Below are positions 16,192 to 26,495 of a stretch of 49,764 nucleotides of DNA, piece after piece. This DNA comes from Candidatus Rifleibacteriota bacterium (GTDB lineage: Bacteria; Muiribacteriota; Ozemobacteria; Ozemobacterales; Ozemobacteraceae), in contig JAAYVD010000178.1 of assembly GCA_012517355.1 (NCBI GenBank), forward strand, positions 1 to 49,764, read 5' to 3'. The translations under genes and the position numbers were made by a program. How positions within the stretch are numbered: position 1 is the first letter of the stretch; every line of letters starts with the position of its first letter. The notes beneath the pieces were generated by a model. The model did no database searches, was not told where the DNA came from, and worked only from the letters and a program-made list of their open reading frames with translations.

Positions 16192-17133
16192 ATGATCGAT
16201 ACCCTGAAGATCTTCGCCGGATCCTCGCACCCCACGTTTGCCGAGGAGATCTGCCGCGCCCTCGGCATCATGCCGGGGCGCCTCGACATCAGCCGTTTTT
16301 CCAACGACAACCTGTCGATCCAGGTGCAGGAGAACGTGCGGGAGCGCGACGTGTTCGTGGTGCAGTCGTTCACCGAACCGGTCAGCGACCACATCCTGGA
16401 GTTGTTCATCATCCTCGACGCCCTCCGGAGCGCGTCGGCCAAGCGCATCACCGCCGTCGTCCCCTACTTTTCGTATGCCCGCTCGGACAAGAAGGACGCC
16501 CCGCGGATTTCGATCACCGGCCGGCTCCTGGCCGACCTCCTGGCCTCCGCGGGGGCCAACCGCGTGCTGACGATGGACCTGCATTCCGACCAGGTGCACG
16601 GGTTCTTCAGCGTGCCGGTCGACCACCTGACGGCGATTCCGCTCATCGCCAGCCACATCCGCAAGCAGTTCCCCCTCGACCAGGCGGTGGCCGTCGCCAC
16701 CGACGCGGGGGCGGCCAAGCGGGTCGGCCGGTTCGCGGAGTATCTGAACATCCCGATGGCCATCATCGACAAGCGCCGCCTGAGCGACACCAAGGTCAAG
16801 CACGGCCTGGTGGTCGGCGAGGTTGCCGGCCGGGACGCGTTCGTCTTCGACGACGAGATCGCCGCGGCCAGCACGGTGGTGTCGACGGTGAAGATCCTGC
16901 AGGAGGCCGGCTGTCGGAACGTCTACGCCGCGGCCACCCATGCGGTCTTGTGCGGCCCGGCCGTGGAGCGGCTGCGCGACTGCCCCGTGCAGGGGATCAT
17001 CGGCACCAACACGGTGTTCGTGCCGGAGGCCAAGCGGCTGCCCAAGATCTCGACGATCAGCGTGGCCCCGCTCTTCGCCGAGGCGATCAAGCGCATCCAC
17101 ACCGGGGAGAGCGTGGGCGCCCTGTTCACGTGA
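16192..17133 (+). CDS. prs: Ribose-phosphate pyrophosphokinase
   Basis: A 313-residue PRPP synthetase. Visible signatures are [20 protein letters not shown] near the N-terminus, the ATP/Mg motif [12 protein letters not shown] at about 127-138, and the PRPP loop region [12 protein letters not shown] near residue 221. It transfers pyrophosphate from ATP to ribose 5-phosphate, supplying nucleotide, NAD, His and Trp synthesis. It has its own strong promoter and a good ribosome site. NAD synthetase follows 61 bases later, a sensible pairing because NAD synthesis consumes PRPP. Length is normal (about 310-320). Confidence 0.95.
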   Translation: MIDTLKIFAGSSHPTFAEEICRALGIMPGRLDISRFSNDNLSIQVQENVRERDVFVVQSFTEPVSDHILELFIILDALRSASAKRITAVVPYFSYARSDKKDAPRISITGRLLADLLASAGANRVLTMDLHSDQVHGFFSVPVDHLTAIPLIASHIRKQFPLDQAVAVATDAGAAKRVGRFAEYLNIPMAIIDKRRLSDTKVKHGLVVGEVAGRDAFVFDDEIAAASTVVSTVKILQEAGCRNVYAAATHAVLCGPAVERLRDCPVQGIIGTNTVFVPEAKRLPKISTISVAPLFAEAIKRIHTGESVGALFT

Positions 17134-17194
17134 GGCGCCCCCGCGCCCCCACCCCACCCCACCCCCGGAAAGACGGGAATCCGCAGGAGGCCCC

Positions 17195-19276
17195 ATGAAC
17201 CGTCCGCTCCCCTTCCATTCCCTGTATGCCCACGGGTTCGTCCGGGTGGCGGTCGCCGTCCCCGAGGTGGTCCTGGCCAATCCGGCGGCCAACCTCCGCC
17301 ACACCCTGGCGCTAATCCGGCAGGCGGCGAAGCGGCAGGCGGTGCTGGTGGCCTTTCCCGAGCTTGGCCTGACCGGCTACAGCCTGGACGACCTGTTCCA
17401 GCAGGACGTGGTGCTGGAGCGGGCGGAGCAGGCTCTCCTGGAACTTCGCGCCGCCACCAGCGACCTGGCGCCGGTGGTGGTGGTCGGACTGCCCTGGCGG
17501 GTCGAGGGGCGGCTGTTCAATTGCGCCGCCGTGGTCCACCGGGGACGGGTGCTGGGCCTGGTCCCGAAGTCCTACCTGCCCAACTACCGCGAGTTCTACG
17601 AGAAGCGGCAGTTCAGCCCCGCCGCGCACGCCCCCACCTCGCAGACCGAGGTCGGCGGAGAGGCGGTTCCCTTCGGCACCCACCTGCTCTTCCGCGCCAC
17701 CACCCTCCCCTCTTTCGCCTTCGGCGTCGAGATCTGCGAGGATCTGTGGTCGCCGGTCCCCCCCAGCACCTTCGCGGCGCTGGCGGGGGCGACCGTGCTG
17801 GTCAACCTGTCGGCCAGCAACATCACGATCGGCAAGGCCGAGTACCGCCGGGCCCTGGCCGCCTCCCAGTCGGGGCGCTGCCTGGCGGGCTACCTGTATT
17901 CGGCGGCGGGGTTCGGGGAATCGACCACCGACCTGGCCTGGGACGGCCACGGCCTGATCCACGAGAACGGCCGGCTGGTGGCGGAGACCCCGCGGTTCGC
18001 CACGGGGCCCACCCTGGCCGTGGCCGATCTCGACCTCGAACGCCTGCTGCAGGAGCGGATGCGGGTCACCAGCTTCGGCGACACGGCGGCGGCCTGGCAG
18101 AGCCAGGTCGGTTGCCTGCAGGAGATCCCCTTCGACCTGGAGCCGCCGGCCGGCAAGGTGGCCCTGCTGCGGCCACCGGAACGGTTCCCCTTCGTGCCAA
18201 GCGAGGCGGCGGCACGTGACCAGCGCTGCCTCGAGGCCTATCACATCCAGGTGGCTGGTCTGCAGACCCGGCTGCGCAGCACGGGGCTCGACAAGGTGGT
18301 GATCGGCGTGTCGGGGGGTCTCGACTCGACCCAGGCGCTGCTGGTGGCCGCCAAGACCATGGACCGGATGGGCCTGCCCCGGGCCAACGTGCTGGCCTTC
18401 ACCATGCCGGGCTTCGCCACGAGCGACCGGACGCACCGCAATGCCCGGCGGCTGATGGAGGCGCTGGGAGTGACGGCGGGGGAGATCGACATCACCGCCT
18501 CCTGCCGGCAGATGCTGCAGGACCTCGGCCATCCGTTCGCCAAGGGGAAGCCGGTCTACGACCTGACCTTCGAGAACGTGCAGGCGGGCGAACGCACGTC
18601 GCACCTGTTCCGCCTCGCCAACCTGCACCGGGGCCTGGTGCTGGGAACCGGCGACCTGAGCGAGCTGGCTCTCGGATGGTGCACCTACGGCGTGGGGGAT
18701 CACATGTCGCACTACAACGTGAACGCCTCGGTGCCCAAGACGCTGATCCAGTATCTGATCCGGTGGGTGATCGCGACCGGGCAGTATGACGGAGCCGCCA
18801 ACGAGGTGCTGCAGTCGATCCTGGAGACGGAGATCTCGCCCGAGCTGATTCCGGCGGGGGCGGCCGGCAAAGGCCGCCGGGGCGGACAACCCGCGCAGAG
18901 TTCGCAGGAGGTGGTGGGGCCGTACGACCTGCAGGACTTCCACACCTACTACGTGACGAGGTTCGGGTTCCGGCCCAGCAAGGTGGCGTTCCTGGCCAAC
19001 CAGGCCTGGGGCGAGGCCCGGGCCGGGTCCTGGCCGGCCGACCTCCCTTCCCGGCAGCGGCACGCCTACGACCTGGCCGCCATCAAGAAGTGGCTGGGCG
19101 TGTTCCTGCAGCGGTTCTTCGGCACCGGCTCGCAGTTCAAACGGTCCTGCGTGCCCAACGGACCGAAGGTGGGATCGGGCGGTTCGCTGTCGCCGCGGGG
19201 CGACTGGCGGGCGCCCAGCGACGCCGAGGCCACCATCTGGCTGGAGGAACTGCGCGACAGGGTTCCCGATCGCTAG
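17195..19276 (+). CDS. nadE: Glutamine-dependent NAD+ synthetase
   Basis: A 693-residue two-domain enzyme. The N-terminal nitrilase-type glutaminase domain has the triad Glu56 ([10 protein letters not shown]), Lys125 ([10 protein letters not shown]) and Cys181 (GVEICEDLW). The C-terminal synthetase domain has the ATP pyrophosphatase loop [10 protein letters not shown] at about 370. It amidates nicotinic acid adenine dinucleotide using glutamine, the last step of NAD synthesis. I chose ATG 17195 because AGGAGG ends 4 bases upstream; the longer frame overlaps prs. It is probably co-transcribed with prs, and it converges on the STAS gene with a 7-base gap. Confidence 0.95.
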   Translation: MNRPLPFHSLYAHGFVRVAVAVPEVVLANPAANLRHTLALIRQAAKRQAVLVAFPELGLTGYSLDDLFQQDVVLERAEQALLELRAATSDLAPVVVVGLPWRVEGRLFNCAAVVHRGRVLGLVPKSYLPNYREFYEKRQFSPAAHAPTSQTEVGGEAVPFGTHLLFRATTLPSFAFGVEICEDLWSPVPPSTFAALAGATVLVNLSASNITIGKAEYRRALAASQSGRCLAGYLYSAAGFGESTTDLAWDGHGLIHENGRLVAETPRFATGPTLAVADLDLERLLQERMRVTSFGDTAAAWQSQVGCLQEIPFDLEPPAGKVALLRPPERFPFVPSEAAARDQRCLEAYHIQVAGLQTRLRSTGLDKVVIGVSGGLDSTQALLVAAKTMDRMGLPRANVLAFTMPGFATSDRTHRNARRLMEALGVTAGEIDITASCRQMLQDLGHPFAKGKPVYDLTFENVQAGERTSHLFRLANLHRGLVLGTGDLSELALGWCTYGVGDHMSHYNVNASVPKTLIQYLIRWVIATGQYDGAANEVLQSILETEISPELIPAGAAGKGRRGGQPAQSSQEVVGPYDLQDFHTYYVTRFGFRPSKVAFLANQAWGEARAGSWPADLPSRQRHAYDLAAIKKWLGVFLQRFFGTGSQFKRSCVPNGPKVGSGGSLSPRGDWRAPSDAEATIWLEELRDRVPDR

Positions 19277-19283
19277 GGGGAAC

Positions 19284-19625
19284 CTACTTCAGGGCCTGGC
19301 GGGCCTCTTCGAGGGTCAGGATCTGGCTGACGAGGTTGAGCAGACCGGCGGCTTCGAGGATGGCCATCAGGTCGTGGCGCACGTCGACGAACCACATCTC
19401 GGCGCCGGCGTTGTCGATCAGGTCGAAGGTGTCGATCAGTTCGCTCATGCCCAGGCTGTTGACCCGGTTGACCCCGGCGAACGAGATGACGATGTTCTTG
19501 TTGCCCTGGTCGAGGGTGGTCTTGGCAGCGGCCTTGATTTTCTCGCCGAGTTCCCGTTCGAGATACCCGGAGGGCTCGATCAACACGCTGTTGGCGGTGA
19601 AATCGCTGATTTTGATGTCTTCCAT
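19284..19625 (-). CDS. STAS-domain anti-anti-sigma-like protein
   Basis: A 113-residue single STAS domain (MEDIKISDFTANSVLIEPSG at the start). The phosphorylation loop NRVNSLGMSELID places the likely phospho-Ser at residue 57, matching DSSGLG of SpoIIAA-like proteins. Such proteins are controlled by a kinase and by SpoIIE/RsbU-type phosphatases and bind an anti-sigma factor or another partner. Two such phosphatases are encoded directly upstream on the same strand. The start is uncertain: ATG 19625 fits the domain but has a poor ribosome site; GTG 19685 has GGAGGGGG just upstream and would add 20 residues, with TATACT inside the extension. Confidence 0.85.
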   Translation of the reverse strand: MEDIKISDFTANSVLIEPSGYLERELGEKIKAAAKTTLDQGNKNIVISFAGVNRVNSLGMSELIDTFDLIDNAGAEMWFVDVRHDLMAILEAAGLLNLVSQILTLEEARQALK

Positions 19626-19740
19626 GGCGGAGGGGGAATCTGCCGATTCCGGGAGGAGTATAGCATGATCCGGGCGTTCATGCACCCCCTCCGGAAAACC
19701 ATTTCCTGAGCGGCGCCAAGCCCCCTCCCCGACCGCCGCA

Positions 19741-22700
19741 TCAGGAGGGGCCGGAAGGGGCCGGAACGAGGGGCGGGGGGGGAAGCGGGGCGGCGGGCGT
19801 GGTCTGCCGGCAGACCACGAGAATGGTCACATCGTCCTGGGGTGCCCCCTGGCCGGTGTACTGCGCGATGCGTTCGAGGACGGCGGCCAGGACGGTGCCG
19901 GGGTCATTCCCGGGGGAGGCGGGGAACCAGCGCTGGAAGCCCTCGTAGCCGAGGAGGTTGCCGGCGGGGTCGGCCGCCTCGAGGATGCCGTCGGTGCAGA
20001 TGATGAGGGTGTCACCGGGCTCGAGGGTGAGGTCATCCTTCCGGTAGGTGCGGTTCTTCAGGGAACCGAGCGGGAGGTTGATCTGCTTGAGATACCGGCT
20101 GCCGGCACGGGCGGAGATCAGCAACGGGTAGTTGTGCCCGGCGTTGGTGAAGGAGAAGGCCCCCGTCGATGGCTTCAGGAAGCCGAGGAAGGCGGTCATC
20201 ATCTTGGTTCGGGAGAGCAGCCGGAGCAGGGTCTCGTTCATGCGGCGGGCGACCTCGTCGATGCCGATGGGTTCGGCGGCCAGCACCATCAATCCCGACT
20301 TGAGCATGGCCATGACGATGGCGGCGGGCAATCCATGCCCGGCCACGTCGCCGACGACCACCAGCACACGGTCGGGGCCGGCCGGCAGCAGGTCGAAATA
20401 GTCTCCGCCGACCTGTGACATCATGACCGACTGGCCCCGCAGGGCGAAGGTGCCGACCTGCAGGCCCTCGGTTGGCAGGAGATTCTCCTGGACCGTCCGG
20501 GCGATGTTCATCTGGCGCAGGCGGTCGAGGGTCTGGTTGAAAAGGTCGGCCAGGGCCCCCAATTCGCCGAACGCGGGGGTGACCCGGGGAGCGGCCACCT
20601 CCCCCCGGCCGATGGCGCCGACCGAGCGCTGCAGATCGGCCAGGGGAGCCAGGAAGACGCGACGCAGGGCCACGGTGGTGCCGGCGGCCAGGGCCAGGAG
20701 CAGGAGGAACCCGGCCCCGATCCATCTTCCCAGCTGGAGGGCGCCCGCGGTCAGCCGTTCGAGGGGCAGGGTCACGAACAGGACGTGGCTGGGCAGGCGG
20801 CTGCTGCAACGGGCCAGGAACAGGGAGCGGGGCCCGGACCCGGTCGCCGGGAGGAAGGCGACCTGCCGCTCGACCTCGGTAAAGGTGCGACGCAACACGG
20901 TGGCCAGCGCGGGATCCAGGATCATCCCGTGGTCGTCCTTGAGGGATTCGAAGGCCACGGCCCCCTGGGGAAACCGCTTCTGTCCACGCCCCTTCAGGTA
21001 GCGCTGGCGCAGGAACTGGTCGCCCAGATTGGTGACCCGGTGGAACAGCAGGGCGGCCATGCGCCCGGAACCCGTGGCGTCCTTGACGATGTCGATGAAG
21101 GCCAGCCCTTCGAAGCTGGCCATCTTGAAGGGGGCGAGGGTCCCCATGCGTCCGAGGATGTCGTTGAGAACCTCGATCTCCCGGCCCTGCAGCACGAGGT
21201 TCAACAGGACCCCGCCCTTGGACTCCTCGATATCCTGGGGGGTGATGGCGGATCCCCGGTTGAAGGCCTGGCAGACCATGCGGGAGACGATGGCGAACAG
21301 CTTCGGATTGAGGAACTTGTTGCTCTTGCGGCCCTCGCGGAACAGGCGGCGGCGCACCTCGACGTCGCCCCGGGCGGGGTCGTCGGCATCGGCCAGCATC
21401 TCCAGTTCGTGCTCGAGAAGGTAGGCCCCCCGGGGGATCCGCTCGAGGAGGAAGGCATCCCGCTCGCGGGCGGGCTTCCGGGAAAGGTGATAGGCGCCCC
21501 AGGAGTACGGCCCCCTGGTCAGGAGCCGGTCGCCGTTTTCCTTCATGAGGTGCAGGAGGGCCACCTGGTGCAGACCGGAGAGGCGTTCGATGATGGGCAC
21601 GCCCCGGCGGGGATCCCAGGGCCAGGGCAGTTGCCGGACGAGGGCGCGATACTCGGTGGACACGGTGTCCAGATACCGGTTGTAATCCTCTTCCAGGCCG
21701 CGCATCTCCCGTTCCGCTTCGACCAGGGAGGTCTGCAGGTCGCGGAAGACCTTGGTGCCAAGCATGCCCTGCGCCACGACGAGGGAGATCAGGAGGGAGA
21801 ACCCCGCTCCCAGCAGGATGCCCAGGGCGAGTTGCCGGGCCACCGGCACGGAGGCGGCCGTGCCTCCCCTGCCCTGCCGCCAGACCACCAGCCAGGCGGC
21901 CAGGCTGAAGGAGAGGTTGACCACCCAGGCCAGCCCGTAGACCGTCCACAGGCCGAGGGGAAGCCGGGTCCTGGCCTCGAGGTGGCCGATGCGTTCGTCG
22001 AAATCGGTGAGCAGGAGATCGCGACCCTGCCGGGACAACTCGCCCGCGACCCCGCCCGCCCCTTCGCCCGGGGGTCGCCAGGCCACGTCGAGGCCCTCCC
22101 GCCGGGCTTCGGCCAGCGACAGGCGGCGCAGCAGGTCATCGGGCAGATGCTGCCGGTGGAAGGTCAGGAGATAGCGCCACCCCGGGCACCCGCGGACATG
22201 GCCGAACGCGGCCCAGGAATGACGCGGGGTGTTGGCCCCGAAGACCACCGTATCGGCGGTCCAGACCCGGTCGAAAATCCGGTTGGCGAGGCCGGGGAAG
22301 GTGGGCAGGGGAATCCAGCGGAAGGTGGAGAACCGCTCGCTGCCCATGTAGTCGAAATCGCGGCGCATGCGGACCATGGCGGCAAACATGTCGGCCACCG
22401 ACCGGGTGGAATCCGCCCGCATGGTGCAGGTGGCCAGGAACCCGCCCAGCAGCGAAGGGTCATACCCGGGGGCGGCGGGAAGGATGGCCTTGCCGTCCGT
22501 CACCAGCAGGTCGTAGGCCTCCGGAGGAAGATCCGCCAGGGCGGAGGTCACCTCGAGCCGCCAGTCGTCGGGGGTTGACGCGGCCGCGGGGGGGGAGGCC
22601 GTCCCGCGGGTATCGACCGTGCGGAGGGCGGCCCGCCACCTCCGCGTCAGGATCTCCTCAGGCTGCAGCAGGAACCGGAACCGCAGGAGGGTCCAGGACA

Positions 22701-22860
22701 GGTCGCGCTGCCGGAGGGCGGCCGCCGCTTCCAGGACCGACTCCTGGGAAAGGTCGAGGCCGTACAGGAACAGGGCCTGCAGGGGAACCCAGACGAGAAG
22801 GAACAGGAGGACCGTCCACATGGCCCCCTGCCAGGTCGCGACCGGACGCGGGTCAGCCAT
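19741..22860 (-). CDS. Membrane-bound SpoIIE-type serine phosphatase with HAMP domain
   Basis: A 1039-residue sensor phosphatase. Membrane helices lie at about 14-36, 302-327, 343-365 and 711-733. The region 37-300 and the region 366-710 look like two sensory domains. A HAMP-like segment (735-785) precedes the PP2C/SpoIIE catalytic domain (about 800-1020). The metal-binding Asp residues are present: GGDYFDLL (D820), VVGDVAGHG (D838), ICTDGILEA and APQDDVTIL. It probably dephosphorylates a STAS protein, most simply the one encoded 115 bases downstream. The ATG overlaps the end of the second phosphatase gene by 8 nt, so the two are co-translated. Confidence 0.9.
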   Translation of the reverse strand: MADPRPVATWQGAMWTVLLFLLVWVPLQALFLYGLDLSQESVLEAAAALRQRDLSWTLLRFRFLLQPEEILTRRWRAALRTVDTRGTASPPAAASTPDDWRLEVTSALADLPPEAYDLLVTDGKAILPAAPGYDPSLLGGFLATCTMRADSTRSVADMFAAMVRMRRDFDYMGSERFSTFRWIPLPTFPGLANRIFDRVWTADTVVFGANTPRHSWAAFGHVRGCPGWRYLLTFHRQHLPDDLLRRLSLAEARREGLDVAWRPPGEGAGGVAGELSRQGRDLLLTDFDERIGHLEARTRLPLGLWTVYGLAWVVNLSFSLAAWLVVWRQGRGGTAASVPVARQLALGILLGAGFSLLISLVVAQGMLGTKVFRDLQTSLVEAEREMRGLEEDYNRYLDTVSTEYRALVRQLPWPWDPRRGVPIIERLSGLHQVALLHLMKENGDRLLTRGPYSWGAYHLSRKPARERDAFLLERIPRGAYLLEHELEMLADADDPARGDVEVRRRLFREGRKSNKFLNPKLFAIVSRMVCQAFNRGSAITPQDIEESKGGVLLNLVLQGREIEVLNDILGRMGTLAPFKMASFEGLAFIDIVKDATGSGRMAALLFHRVTNLGDQFLRQRYLKGRGQKRFPQGAVAFESLKDDHGMILDPALATVLRRTFTEVERQVAFLPATGSGPRSLFLARCSSRLPSHVLFVTLPLERLTAGALQLGRWIGAGFLLLLALAAGTTVALRRVFLAPLADLQRSVGAIGRGEVAAPRVTPAFGELGALADLFNQTLDRLRQMNIARTVQENLLPTEGLQVGTFALRGQSVMMSQVGGDYFDLLPAGPDRVLVVVGDVAGHGLPAAIVMAMLKSGLMVLAAEPIGIDEVARRMNETLLRLLSRTKMMTAFLGFLKPSTGAFSFTNAGHNYPLLISARAGSRYLKQINLPLGSLKNRTYRKDDLTLEPGDTLIICTDGILEAADPAGNLLGYEGFQRWFPASPGNDPGTVLAAVLERIAQYTGQGAPQDDVTILVVCRQTTPAAPLPPPPLVPAPSGPS

Positions 22861-25705
22861 CCCGGTCCCCCCCCACCGCCGCCCGGACGGCGATCAGGAT
22901 GGTGCGGTCGTCCCCGACCCAGTCGACGAAGCCCCCGGCGGCCAGCTCGGTCCGGACGCCCGCGATCATCCGGTCGGGATCGGGGTTTTGCGCCCGCTCG
23001 ACGCAGGCGGCGAAGGGATCGAATCCCAGGGGATGGCCCTGGCGGTCGAGGGTTTTGACCCACCCGTCGGTATGCAGGACCAGCGCATCGCCGGGTTCCA
23101 GCGTTCCGGCATGCACGGTGAAGGGTCGCCGCACGGCCGCGCCCAGCGGCGGGTCACGCACGGGCAGGAAACGGGGTCGGCCCCCCCGGACCAGCAGTGG
23201 CGGGCAGATGCCCGCCCCCAGCCACTCGAAGCGGCCGCTGGGGCGGTCGAGCAGCGCCAGCCCGAAAGCCATGTGCTTGACCACGCTGCGCACGCGCAGG
23301 AAATGGTCACGGAGGGCGGAGGCCAGGGCGACCGCCGACCAGTCGGGATGCTGTTCCACGTGCAGGCGCAGGGCCACCCGGACCGAGGCGACCAGCAGGG
23401 CCGTCTGCCAGCCTTCCCCGAACACGTCCCCGATCGCCAGCAGGTAGCGGTCGGAACCGATCGGGAAGGCATCCATGTAGTCACCCCCGGGATCGGCGCC
23501 CGGGTCGAAGCCGCCGGCCACGCGGTAATCGGGCCCGGCCAGGGGCTCGGCCCGGACGAGGGTTCCCTGGATGGGCAGCGAGGAATAGACCTCCTCGAGG
23601 GTGACCGCCGCATGTTCGAGGCCCCGGGCCAGCTCGGCGAACTCGTCCCCATCCGGGCAGGCCAGTTTGAGTTCGGCACGATGGGCGGCGATGAGGTCGA
23701 GGCCCCGGCCGATCTCCCGCAGCCGGGCGAGGATGAAGGTGACGAGCGACCAGCCGGAGGCCAGGGCGAGCAGGAACCCGGCCCCCAGGGTGGCCAGCAT
23801 CCAGGACCGCAGGCGGGCCCCGGCCGCGACCACCCCTTCCACCGGCACCGCCCCGACCAGGAGATACCCGGTGAGGTTGCGGCCGGGCATGCAGGTGACC
23901 AACAGAGGAACCCCGCGGGAGGTGGTCAACCGGGCATCCATGGCCTGCCCCTGCATCAGGACCTTCTCGCCCAGCCGGCTGCCGTCATTCCAGGCGCGGA
24001 ACCGCCTGGGCAGGGAATCCACCAGCACCCCTTCGTCGCAGGAGACGAGGGCGAGGGCCAAGCCGCCGCGTTCCTCGGGCCGGGCGAACACCCGCCGGAA
24101 GTAGTCCCGCAGCAGGGGCCGGCGGTCATGGGTGACGAAGACCCCGGTCAACCCTTGGGGGCGGCGCGGGTCGGTCCGCAGGTCCAGCAGCTGGAGGCGC
24201 TGCGAATGCAGGACCTTGCTCTCGGTGAACCACCCGAGGTTCCGCATGAAATGGACGAAGAAGGGATCCTCGAAGTCGGTCATCTCGCGGTTGCCCAGCA
24301 CCAGGCCGAGGAGCTTCTTGACCGTCTCGACGGCGATCTGGCGGTCGGTGGCCTGGTTCTGGCCGGGAAGCCGCAGGACCCGGGTCAGCGACCCCAGTTC
24401 GTCGAACAGGTACCCGCTGAGCAGCCCGGGCGGGCATCTTGGGCGCAAAAGCCCGGACGTGGCCGCCAGGTCGTCGACGGTGAACCCGCCCGGGGGTGGG
24501 TCGGTCCGGCCGGCGATGAACCAGTCGAGCGCCTGCTGATGCTGGCGGGCGATCTTCTGCAGGAAGGCGGAGAAGTTCTGGTCGATCTGTTGCAGGCGGG
24601 CCTCGATGCGGCGGTGGGTCTCGAACGTCTCCTTGTCCAGCAGCCGGCGGCTCTGCTCGGCCATGGCCAGGCCGAAGAACACCTGGATCGGCAGGGTCAC
24701 GCCGAGGACCAGGGCGGGGAGCACCCAGCGCAGGGAGATCGCCCGGGGCGGTTCGAAGATGGTCAGGCGGCCCAGGAACAGGGTCAGGAAGGCCGCCACG
24801 CCGAAGATGACGAGTTGGCCGAGATCCCGTGAGGGGAAACGGCGGACTCCGTGGGGCTGCCAGGCGACCAGCAGATCCCCTCTTCCCGAGCGCCTGACCA
24901 CCCCGTGCCGGCGCCTGGAATCCCATTCCCCCTGCCCCCCCGGCAGGAGGGGAATGGCCCGGCGCAGGTCCGGCGGGAGACGGCGGAAGGACGGCGAGCC
25001 GACCGGGCCGACGAGGGCCAGGCGGAAGCGGCCCCGCAGGCGGGGAGCCACCCGGCGGACCAGTTGGCGGAGGGGATCGACCCTTCGGCCACGCCGGGCT
25101 TTCATCAGCACCAGCAGGTTGAACCGCACCGGGTCGCGGGGGGCGCCGGAGCCGACGCGCAGCCGCCACCAGGCGCCGTGCGAGTAGCGGGTGGGGGTGC
25201 CGAACTTCCGGAAATGGCCGCGGCTGCCGGCCAGGGTGTTGATTCCCGAGCCGTCTCCCAGGATCTGCAGGGACAGTTTCTCCTCGGTTTTGGAGGGGAG
25301 GCGGTTGACGTCCCGGAGCTGATCGACGGAGGCGAACAGGCGGCGGCGGGCGGCCGCCATGACGACGGGATGGCCCGGCAGGGGCAGGGGGTTGCCCCGG
25401 GCGTCGAACAACAGGACGTCGAAGCCGTCACCCAGGCGGACGAGGACCCGCCGCAGGGCCCGTTCGGGAGGAATGCCGCGGCGGATGCGGAACAGCGACC
25501 GTTCGACCAGGCCGCGGGCCCGCCATTCCGGCTGGCTGTCGCGCAGCAGGCGGTGGAGGACGTCCTCCATCTGGGAGCGGGCATCCGCGTCGGCGCGGGC
25601 TTCGAGGTCGCGGAACGAGGAGGTCCAGATCCATTCGGCGCCGACGGCCGGCAGGATCACCAGGAGCAGGACCGCCCACAGGGCCCCCCGCCAGGAATTC
25701 ACCAT
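22853..25705 (-). CDS. Second membrane-bound SpoIIE-type phosphatase
   Basis: A 950-residue paralogue-like sensor phosphatase. It has an N-terminal helix (about 7-22), an extracytoplasmic region, a helix pair near 300-350 (VIFGVAAFLTLFLGRL and VLPALVLGVTLPIQVFFGL), a second sensory region, a helix near 640 and a C-terminal SpoIIE-type domain. The catalytic Asp pattern is kept: GGDYMDAF, GDVFGEG, LHTDGWVK and VGDDRTIL, although GDVFGEG departs from the usual GDVxGHG. ATG 25705 is preferred over ATG 25714, because TAGAAT at 25718-25713 overlaps the latter and looks like a -10 box. Having two different sensors on one strand suggests heteromeric or two-signal input to one STAS switch (inference). 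Confidence 0.85.
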   Translation of the reverse strand: MVNSWRGALWAVLLLVILPAVGAEWIWTSSFRDLEARADADARSQMEDVLHRLLRDSQPEWRARGLVERSLFRIRRGIPPERALRRVLVRLGDGFDVLLFDARGNPLPLPGHPVVMAAARRRLFASVDQLRDVNRLPSKTEEKLSLQILGDGSGINTLAGSRGHFRKFGTPTRYSHGAWWRLRVGSGAPRDPVRFNLLVLMKARRGRRVDPLRQLVRRVAPRLRGRFRLALVGPVGSPSFRRLPPDLRRAIPLLPGGQGEWDSRRRHGVVRRSGRGDLLVAWQPHGVRRFPSRDLGQLVIFGVAAFLTLFLGRLTIFEPPRAISLRWVLPALVLGVTLPIQVFFGLAMAEQSRRLLDKETFETHRRIEARLQQIDQNFSAFLQKIARQHQQALDWFIAGRTDPPPGGFTVDDLAATSGLLRPRCPPGLLSGYLFDELGSLTRVLRLPGQNQATDRQIAVETVKKLLGLVLGNREMTDFEDPFFVHFMRNLGWFTESKVLHSQRLQLLDLRTDPRRPQGLTGVFVTHDRRPLLRDYFRRVFARPEERGGLALALVSCDEGVLVDSLPRRFRAWNDGSRLGEKVLMQGQAMDARLTTSRGVPLLVTCMPGRNLTGYLLVGAVPVEGVVAAGARLRSWMLATLGAGFLLALASGWSLVTFILARLREIGRGLDLIAAHRAELKLACPDGDEFAELARGLEHAAVTLEEVYSSLPIQGTLVRAEPLAGPDYRVAGGFDPGADPGGDYMDAFPIGSDRYLLAIGDVFGEGWQTALLVASVRVALRLHVEQHPDWSAVALASALRDHFLRVRSVVKHMAFGLALLDRPSGRFEWLGAGICPPLLVRGGRPRFLPVRDPPLGAAVRRPFTVHAGTLEPGDALVLHTDGWVKTLDRQGHPLGFDPFAACVERAQNPDPDRMIAGVRTELAAGGFVDWVGDDRTILIAVRAAVGGDRDG

Positions 25706-25712
25706 GGGGATC

Positions 25713-25718
25713 ATTCTA
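25713..25718 (-). promoter_or_regulatory. Candidate -10 box, leaderless start of the second phosphatase gene
   Basis: TAGAAT on the minus strand ends 7 bases before ATG 25705. The -35 region is weak. If used, transcription would start at or next to the start codon. Confidence 0.35.
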
Positions 25719-25853
25719 CCCCAGGTGGTCTCCGGTCACCAGGGAAACGGAGGTCCGGGAGCGGCAGGATGGCTCCACCGGCTGGGAAGGAGATCGCCCG
25801 CTTCCCGGGTCGGGGGGAGCGGGCGATGGCGGGGTGCGACGGTCGGGGGGGGG

Positions 25854-26396
25854 TCAGCTCTGGAGGCGCATGGCCACGCGGCGTCGGGCATCTTCCAGCC
25901 AGGACTTCTTCAGGGTCTTGGCGGGCCCGTTCCCGGCCGGGTCGGCGGCGGTCGGGGTGGGCTGGTTCATCTGGGATCCGGCGGCCGGCAGCTGGACGCC
26001 GGCCGGGGCGGACACCGGCTTCACCTCGGCACCGGGCGCGGGAACGACGGGAGAGACGGCAGCCGGGTTGGCCGGGGCGGCGGGACCGTCATGGAACAGG
26101 ATGGTCACCGTCACGTCGCGGCGCTTTTCCAGGGCTTCGCTTTCGGTGACGGCGTCGGCGGGTTTGTCCGCGGGGGTCATGGCGGGGGGGGTGGCGGGAG
26201 CGGCTGCCGGCTGCTGGCCGGAGGGCTCAGGGGTGGTGGACTGCCCCGGGAGGGATGGGTCGCGGTAGTGGTCGAGACGCTCCCGCAGGGCCTGGATGCG
26301 CCTGGTGATGTCCCGGATGTCCTCCTCCGCCCGCACCAGACCGGGCTGGGCCAGCAACAGCCCAACCCCAGCGACGATCAGCCATTTCCGCATCAT
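25854..26396 (-). CDS. Secreted Ala/Pro-rich protein of unknown function
   Basis: A 180-residue protein I do not recognise. It starts MMRKWLIVAGVGLLLAQPGLVRA, a clear signal peptide with likely cleavage after VRA. A short helical segment (IRDITRRIQALRERLDHYRD) follows, then a long low-complexity Ala/Pro/Val region with one more ordered patch (RRDVTVTILFHDG), and a basic C-terminal helix KKSWLEDARRRVAMRLQS. An AGGAGA lies about 9 bases before the ATG. It is 99 bases behind the beta-helix gene on the same strand and may belong to that operon. The role may be structural at the envelope (inference). Confidence 0.65.
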   Translation of the reverse strand: MMRKWLIVAGVGLLLAQPGLVRAEEDIRDITRRIQALRERLDHYRDPSLPGQSTTPEPSGQQPAAAPATPPAMTPADKPADAVTESEALEKRRDVTVTILFHDGPAAPANPAAVSPVVPAPGAEVKPVSAPAGVQLPAAGSQMNQPTPTAADPAGNGPAKTLKKSWLEDARRRVAMRLQS

Positions 26397-26495
26397 GGAA
26401 TCCTGTCTCCTTTGGCCCGTCCGTTCGTGCGTGGGGACGGGAGGTCGTTATCTGTATCGGCAGGCTGGCGCTCCGCCCTTACCACCGGCCGCACC

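Noticed and set aside
16111-17304. Upstream extension of the GNAT-prepilin frame to 658 residues
   Set aside because: It is antisense of prs; the GNAT start at 16110 has a proper ribosome site.
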